The position numbers and the translations under genes were made by a program. Positions 50,568-53,188 of a stretch of 53,188 nt of DNA are shown piece after piece. Under the pieces are notes generated by a model. That model was not told the DNA's origin, made no database searches, and worked only from the letters and a program-made list of their open reading frames with translations. The stretch is from JBBSUQ01 sp964389755 (GTDB taxonomy: Bacteria > Bacteroidota > Bacteroidia > Flavobacteriales_D > Crocinitomicaceae), in contig CAYMEW010000030.1 of assembly GCA_964389755.1 (NCBI GenBank), forward strand, positions 1-53,188. Direction: 5' to 3'. Position 1 is the stretch's first letter; every line of letters starts with the position of its first letter.

Positions 50568-51894
50568 ACTGACCGTCGAGCACCAGGCGGATCAGTTCAT
50601 TAAAGGGGTAGCGGCCGTCGTCAAAGGTAATTTCTCCTGAAAGTTCGGATGGACCTTCCTGTTTTGCGCGAATCTCGATGTTTACCAGTTTGGCATGTTC
50701 AAAGAATGTTTTGCTCGCCTGGTAAGGCGGATAGGCGTTCATCACCATGGATATCATCATGTCCGCATCTACTTTTGTAAGTATTTCCGGATTTCCCTTC
50801 ATGGCAAATTCCAGTGAACCGATTGCTTCCAGTTGGGGCGTTTCCACCGCACCGATGTACACGCTTTGCGCGGTAGGCTGGCTGACATAACAGCGTTCGT
50901 TACCAATATGATATATGCCGTTTTCGGAAGTAATGCCGAAGTAGGCGAGCAGACCGCTTTCGCGGATGGCATTCTCTGCATCCACCGCTTTTTCGAAGGT
51001 AAGGAGCAATTCCATGTCTGGCATGAACAGGATCTTATCCCGGTGCAGGAAAAGTTTCAAACCGCGGTAATTCATTGAAAAAGATTGCAAGCGCGGAAGT
51101 TCAACTCCGTTTCTGCGTGCCAGTTGTTGAATACTGTCCTGGATCAGTTCGGGTATCAGTGCTGAATAAATGTGCAGATCGGCCGGTTTGAGGCGTTGAC
51201 CCGTTGGCCTGTTCAGGCCGGTGGATACCGTTCCGTTAAAACGCAGGGAACGTCCGGCTGAACGCAGGTGCATGACGCTGGCTCCTTTTTTTGAGGGATG
51301 GATAGTTCCCGGGTTCGTGTAAATGCTCAGCAATTCTTTTTCGCGCGGATCGTTCAGGTCAGCTACTCGTAAAAAGGGGGTGTTTCCTTTCGCCTGCATG
51401 TTTTTACCTATATGCTTCAGAGCCGATGCGGAACGCACTCCTTTAAAAAGGATGATACCGACATTTCCCCGTGTCCCGGCATAGGCAATATCCGGCTGAT
51501 AGTCGCGGATTCTTTTTCGGAATCGCCTGGGATTGTTGAGGTTTACGAGTATACCGCTATACGGGCTTTCCGCACTGCCGGCAGAAAAGTAAATGATGTC
51601 CGAGAAATAGTCGATGCCGAGGTTGCGGCTCTTGCCACGCCCTTTTTTTCGCGGACGGGTCAGCAACTGGCGCACCTGCTCCACCACGTGTTCATCGCGG
51701 GCTTCTACGAGGACCGAGAGCAGTGATTCTTCCAGGAAATTGCGGCCGTCGAGTCGCAGTGCAAAACGCGTGTCTGCGGGCAGATAATCGGCATTTACGT
51801 TCGGGCGTTGCTCAAAGACCATGCGAAAAACGGCGAAGAGGATCCAGCAGAAGGTGAGAAGTCCTGCAGCAGTAAGAAGCGATTTCACTTTCAT
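50536..51894 (-). CDS. Membrane-anchored protein of unknown function
   Basis: A 452-residue protein with one N-terminal membrane helix (about residues 5-27, AAGLLTFCWILFAVFRMVF) and a large extracytoplasmic part. I do not recognise a domain. It resembles envelope proteins that score substrate properties: an opening DTRFALRLDGRNFLEESLL, IIYFSAGSAESPYSGILVNL, and a basic loop RPRKKGRGKSR near residue 100. No catalytic motif was seen. It is convergent with the BtuF-like gene (32-nt overlap) and divergent from the acyltransferase. Confidence 0.78.
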   Translation of the reverse strand: MKVKSLLTAAGLLTFCWILFAVFRMVFEQRPNVNADYLPADTRFALRLDGRNFLEESLLSVLVEARDEHVVEQVRQLLTRPRKKGRGKSRNLGIDYFSDIIYFSAGSAESPYSGILVNLNNPRRFRKRIRDYQPDIAYAGTRGNVGIILFKGVRSASALKHIGKNMQAKGNTPFLRVADLNDPREKELLSIYTNPGTIHPSKKGASVMHLRSAGRSLRFNGTVSTGLNRPTGQRLKPADLHIYSALIPELIQDSIQQLARRNGVELPRLQSFSMNYRGLKLFLHRDKILFMPDMELLLTFEKAVDAENAIRESGLLAYFGITSENGIYHIGNERCYVSQPTAQSVYIGAVETPQLEAIGSLEFAMKGNPEILTKVDADMMISMVMNAYPPYQASKTFFEHAKLVNIEIRAKQEGPSELSGEITFDDGRYPFNELIRLVLDGQFTGLAVSAIP

Positions 51895-51938
51895 AGAAAA
51901 AGTTTCAGGTATAAAAATAAGGTTTATTGTTTAAAGCG

Positions 51939-51946
51939 TAACTTTG
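51939..51946 (+). promoter_or_regulatory. -7 box (TAACTTTG), 4 nt before the acyltransferase ATG
   Basis: TAACTTTG is followed by CGGC and the ATG at 51951. Transcription would start at or inside the start codon, implying a leaderless mRNA. Confidence 0.6.
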
Positions 51947-51950
51947 CGGC

Positions 51951-52511
51951 ATGTCTAAAATTGCCCGGCTGATCTTTCGGATTTTCGGTTGGAATATCCT
52001 CGAAAATTACCCCGATGTGAAAAAATGTGTGGTTGTAATGGCCCCGCACACGTCAAACTGGGATTTCCTGATCGGTAAACTGGCTTTTGTTCAGTACCGT
52101 ATTCCCGCGCGCTTCCTGATTAAAAAAGAACTTTTCTTTTTCCCGATGGGTTTTCTGCTCAAAGCGATGGGAGGCATCCCGGTGGACCGGAAGAAGAAAA
52201 ACAACATGACTTCCCAGGCTTCGGCGCTTTTTGATTCCCACGAAGAGCTGTTCCTCGTTTTTACTCCTGAGGGAACGCGCAGCCACAGTCCGCACTGGAA
52301 AAAAGGATTTTACTACATTGCACTTGAAGCGAAGGTTCCCATTTACCTCGGTTCGATCGACTACAAAAAGAAGGTGGGGGGCTTTGACAGTATTTTTCAT
52401 CCGACCGGCGACATTGAAAAAGATTTGCTGGAGATTAAACGTCGCCTTTCCAAGTACCAGGGAAAGGTTGCCGAAAACGGCATCCGGAAGGAGGATCTCG
52501 GTGAAGATTAA
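51951..52511 (+). CDS. Lysophospholipid acyltransferase family protein
   Basis: A 186-residue acyltransferase. The catalytic H-x4-D motif is in APHTSNWDF, the PLSC acyl-glycerol-phosphate binding motif is VFTPEGTRS, and RFLIKKELFFFPMGF and GGIPVDRKKKNNM form the helical and substrate segments. There is no obvious N-terminal membrane helix, so it is probably peripheral. It acylates lysophosphatidate or a related lipid in phospholipid synthesis. It is transcribed alone from the TAACTTTG box. Confidence 0.93.
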   Translation: MSKIARLIFRIFGWNILENYPDVKKCVVVMAPHTSNWDFLIGKLAFVQYRIPARFLIKKELFFFPMGFLLKAMGGIPVDRKKKNNMTSQASALFDSHEELFLVFTPEGTRSHSPHWKKGFYYIALEAKVPIYLGSIDYKKKVGGFDSIFHPTGDIEKDLLEIKRRLSKYQGKVAENGIRKEDLGED

Positions 52512-52622
52512 ATGAATTTCAGGGGAAACAGGTCACAGGATCTTTCCGGTAGCGGAAGGTTCAGTGAAGTCTTTTCGAAAGCTGTTCACATTTTAACAGC
52601 TTGTTCAATTTATACTTGTTTC
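52512..52622. other. Non-coding stretch after the acyltransferase gene with an 8-bp stem
   Basis: There is no gene. AAGCTGTT (52579-52586) and AACAGCTT (52595-52602) form a perfect 8-bp stem with an 8-nt loop, about 70 nt after the stop codon. The following sequence is only moderately T-rich, so it may be a weak terminator or a separate inverted repeat. Confidence 0.5.
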
Positions 52623-52688
52623 ATACGGTATCTATGCGACATTCATGCGGTATTTATACGATGTTTATGCGGTATTTAAGTGATATTT
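52623..52688 (+). repeat. 11-bp tandem repeat array, six units
   Basis: Six consecutive 11-bp units: ATACGGTATCT, ATGCGACATTC, ATGCGGTATTT, ATACGATGTTT, ATGCGGTATTT and AAGTGATATTT. The unit length is not a multiple of three and no frame is kept open, so it is not coding. The period is close to one helical turn of DNA. Confidence 0.75.
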
Positions 52689-52734
52689 ATATCGCCTGTT
52701 AATTTTTAGTTTATTTTATCTGGCAGCAGGTTAA

Positions 52735-52988
52735 GCTTCGGAAGACTGGTTTTCCTGATATACAGTTTATTGTAGTTTTCTTTTTTTCCGGGGCAAAAAA
52801 AAGAAAGAAAAAAGTGCCCTTGCGCTGCGTTGCAGCCATTACCCGCTTGGGTACTTGTTCCTAAAATTTCTGAAAACTCCTTCCTTTGGTCGTCAGACAG
52901 CCAGAAATTTTGACGGAACGGCGTACAGCGGGTACCCAATGGCTTACACTCATGCGCATGTAGAGTACACGCGGATTGCTTCGGAGTG
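52735..52988 (+). repeat. Interspersed structured repeat, copy B; non-coding
   Basis: This copy shares the 38-nt block (52735-52772, as at 72-109) and the 24-nt block (52965-52988, as at 363-386) with copy A but lacks the 40-nt block before it. The T/A hairpin (52776-52787 with 52796-52807) replaces the CCTAC arm of copy A by TTTTC with matching partner changes. A long stem of about 109 nt follows: GCCATT (52835-52840) with AATGGC (52938-52943), ACCCGCT (52841-52847) with AGCGGGT (52927-52933), GTAC with GTAC, GTTCC (52857-52861) with GGAAC (52915-52919), and AAAATTTCTG (52863-52872) with CAGAAATTTT (52902-52911). Confidence 0.85.
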
Positions 52989-53060
52989 AAGGTTATTGTG
53001 TTTATGGAGTTTTGCAAAGTGGGATTGCATGGGCGTTTTCGGTGACTGGTTTTAGATTGT

Positions 53061-53188
53061 TTGTTTGCTCTCCCTCGGTGAGGGAGATACAGAGGGAGGG
53101 GTTGTAGTTAAAGCAGAAAAGCTTCGGAAGACTGGTTTTCCTGATATACAGTTTATTGTAGCTTCCTTTTTTCCGAAGCAAAAAAAGG
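53061..53188 (+). repeat. Interspersed structured repeat, copy C, cut by the window end
   Basis: It carries the 40-nt block (53061-53100) and the 38-nt block (53121-53158) at 100% identity to 10-49 and 72-109, in the same order and direction. A third version of the T/A hairpin (CCTTTTTT with AAAAAAGG, 53165-53188) is cut off by the window end. The core lies 386 nt after the core of copy B, so B and C form a partial tandem. Confidence 0.85.

Noticed and set aside
52706..53017. 103-residue minus-strand open frame in repeat copy B
   Set aside because: It spans the palindromic stem and T/A hairpin. The composition reflects the repeat, and no homology pattern or promoter is seen.
1..53188. CRISPR arrays, tRNA, rRNA, transposase or prophage genes
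   Set aside because: No spaced direct repeats of CRISPR type, no cloverleaf with CCA-type end, and no mobile-element protein were recognised on reading. A covariance-model scan would be needed to exclude small RNAs.

Overview
The window comes from a member of the Bacteroidota, most likely order Flavobacteriales. The support is a C-terminal type IX secretion sorting domain, Bacteroidota-restricted families (DUF4494, DUF6526), a long form of IspH, no Shine-Dalgarno sequences, and TAnnTTTG-type -7 promoter boxes before many genes. No rRNA, tRNA, CRISPR array, transposase, integrase or phage gene was seen. Coding density is high. Most genes are chromosomal housekeeping genes in short, tightly packed operons on both strands.

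Layout. 1-470: non-coding repeat DNA. 471-4029: an M16 peptidase pair on the minus strand. 4181-7845: a secreted repeat protein, then DUF4494, pdxH and a third M16 peptidase. 7899-8711: fabI. 8784-13049: radC, wecB, a polysaccharide-deacetylase-like gene, DUF423 and an MBL hydrolase. 13147-16025: a Pmp3-like lipoprotein, a DUF457 membrane protein and a GH3 hexosaminidase. 16022-19839: a LuxR-type regulator, SRPBCC, a Trp-repeat secreted protein and a NatAB-type ABC exporter. 19936-24035: an S1/P1-like zinc enzyme, comB, DUF3817 and uvrB. 24146-26159: terC and dinB. 26138-29853: a YegP-like protein, yigZ, an M42-like peptidase, corA and ndk. 30023-35799: small membrane proteins, GH20, cutC, DUF6526, DUF2007 and a lipoprotein. 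35951-38271: M20 hydrolase and alr. 38322-42510: a T9SS cargo protein, an M28 peptidase and SRPBCC. 42632-44050: ychF and DUF2795. 44129-48306: an ispH, lipoprotein, receiver-cyclase-HD and pduO operon. 48429-52511: a CBS-type PLP enzyme, a BtuF-like protein, an unknown anchored protein and a lysophospholipid acyltransferase. 52512-53188: non-coding repeat DNA.

The metabolic themes are amino-sugar and wall turnover (GH3, GH20, alr, WecB, deacetylase), cofactors (pdxH, pduO, BtuF-like), DNA repair (uvrB, dinB, radC) and peptide processing (three M16, M20, M28 and M42-like enzymes). Both ends of the window lie in copies of the same interspersed repeat in the same orientation, which is how contigs commonly end.

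The most unusual content is non-coding. The repeat family carries long stems in which differing sequences keep complementary arms, suggesting a structured RNA or DNA element. Beside it is an 11-bp tandem array. Other points of interest are: a yigZ whose conserved N-terminus has no ATG, GTG or TTG start and probably uses ATT; a recurring start-site layout (-7 box, 4 nt, start codon) suggesting leaderless mRNAs; a six-copy FSxDFSRW repeat protein next to NatAB; and a receiver-cyclase-HD fusion whose phosphoacceptor position is Asn.
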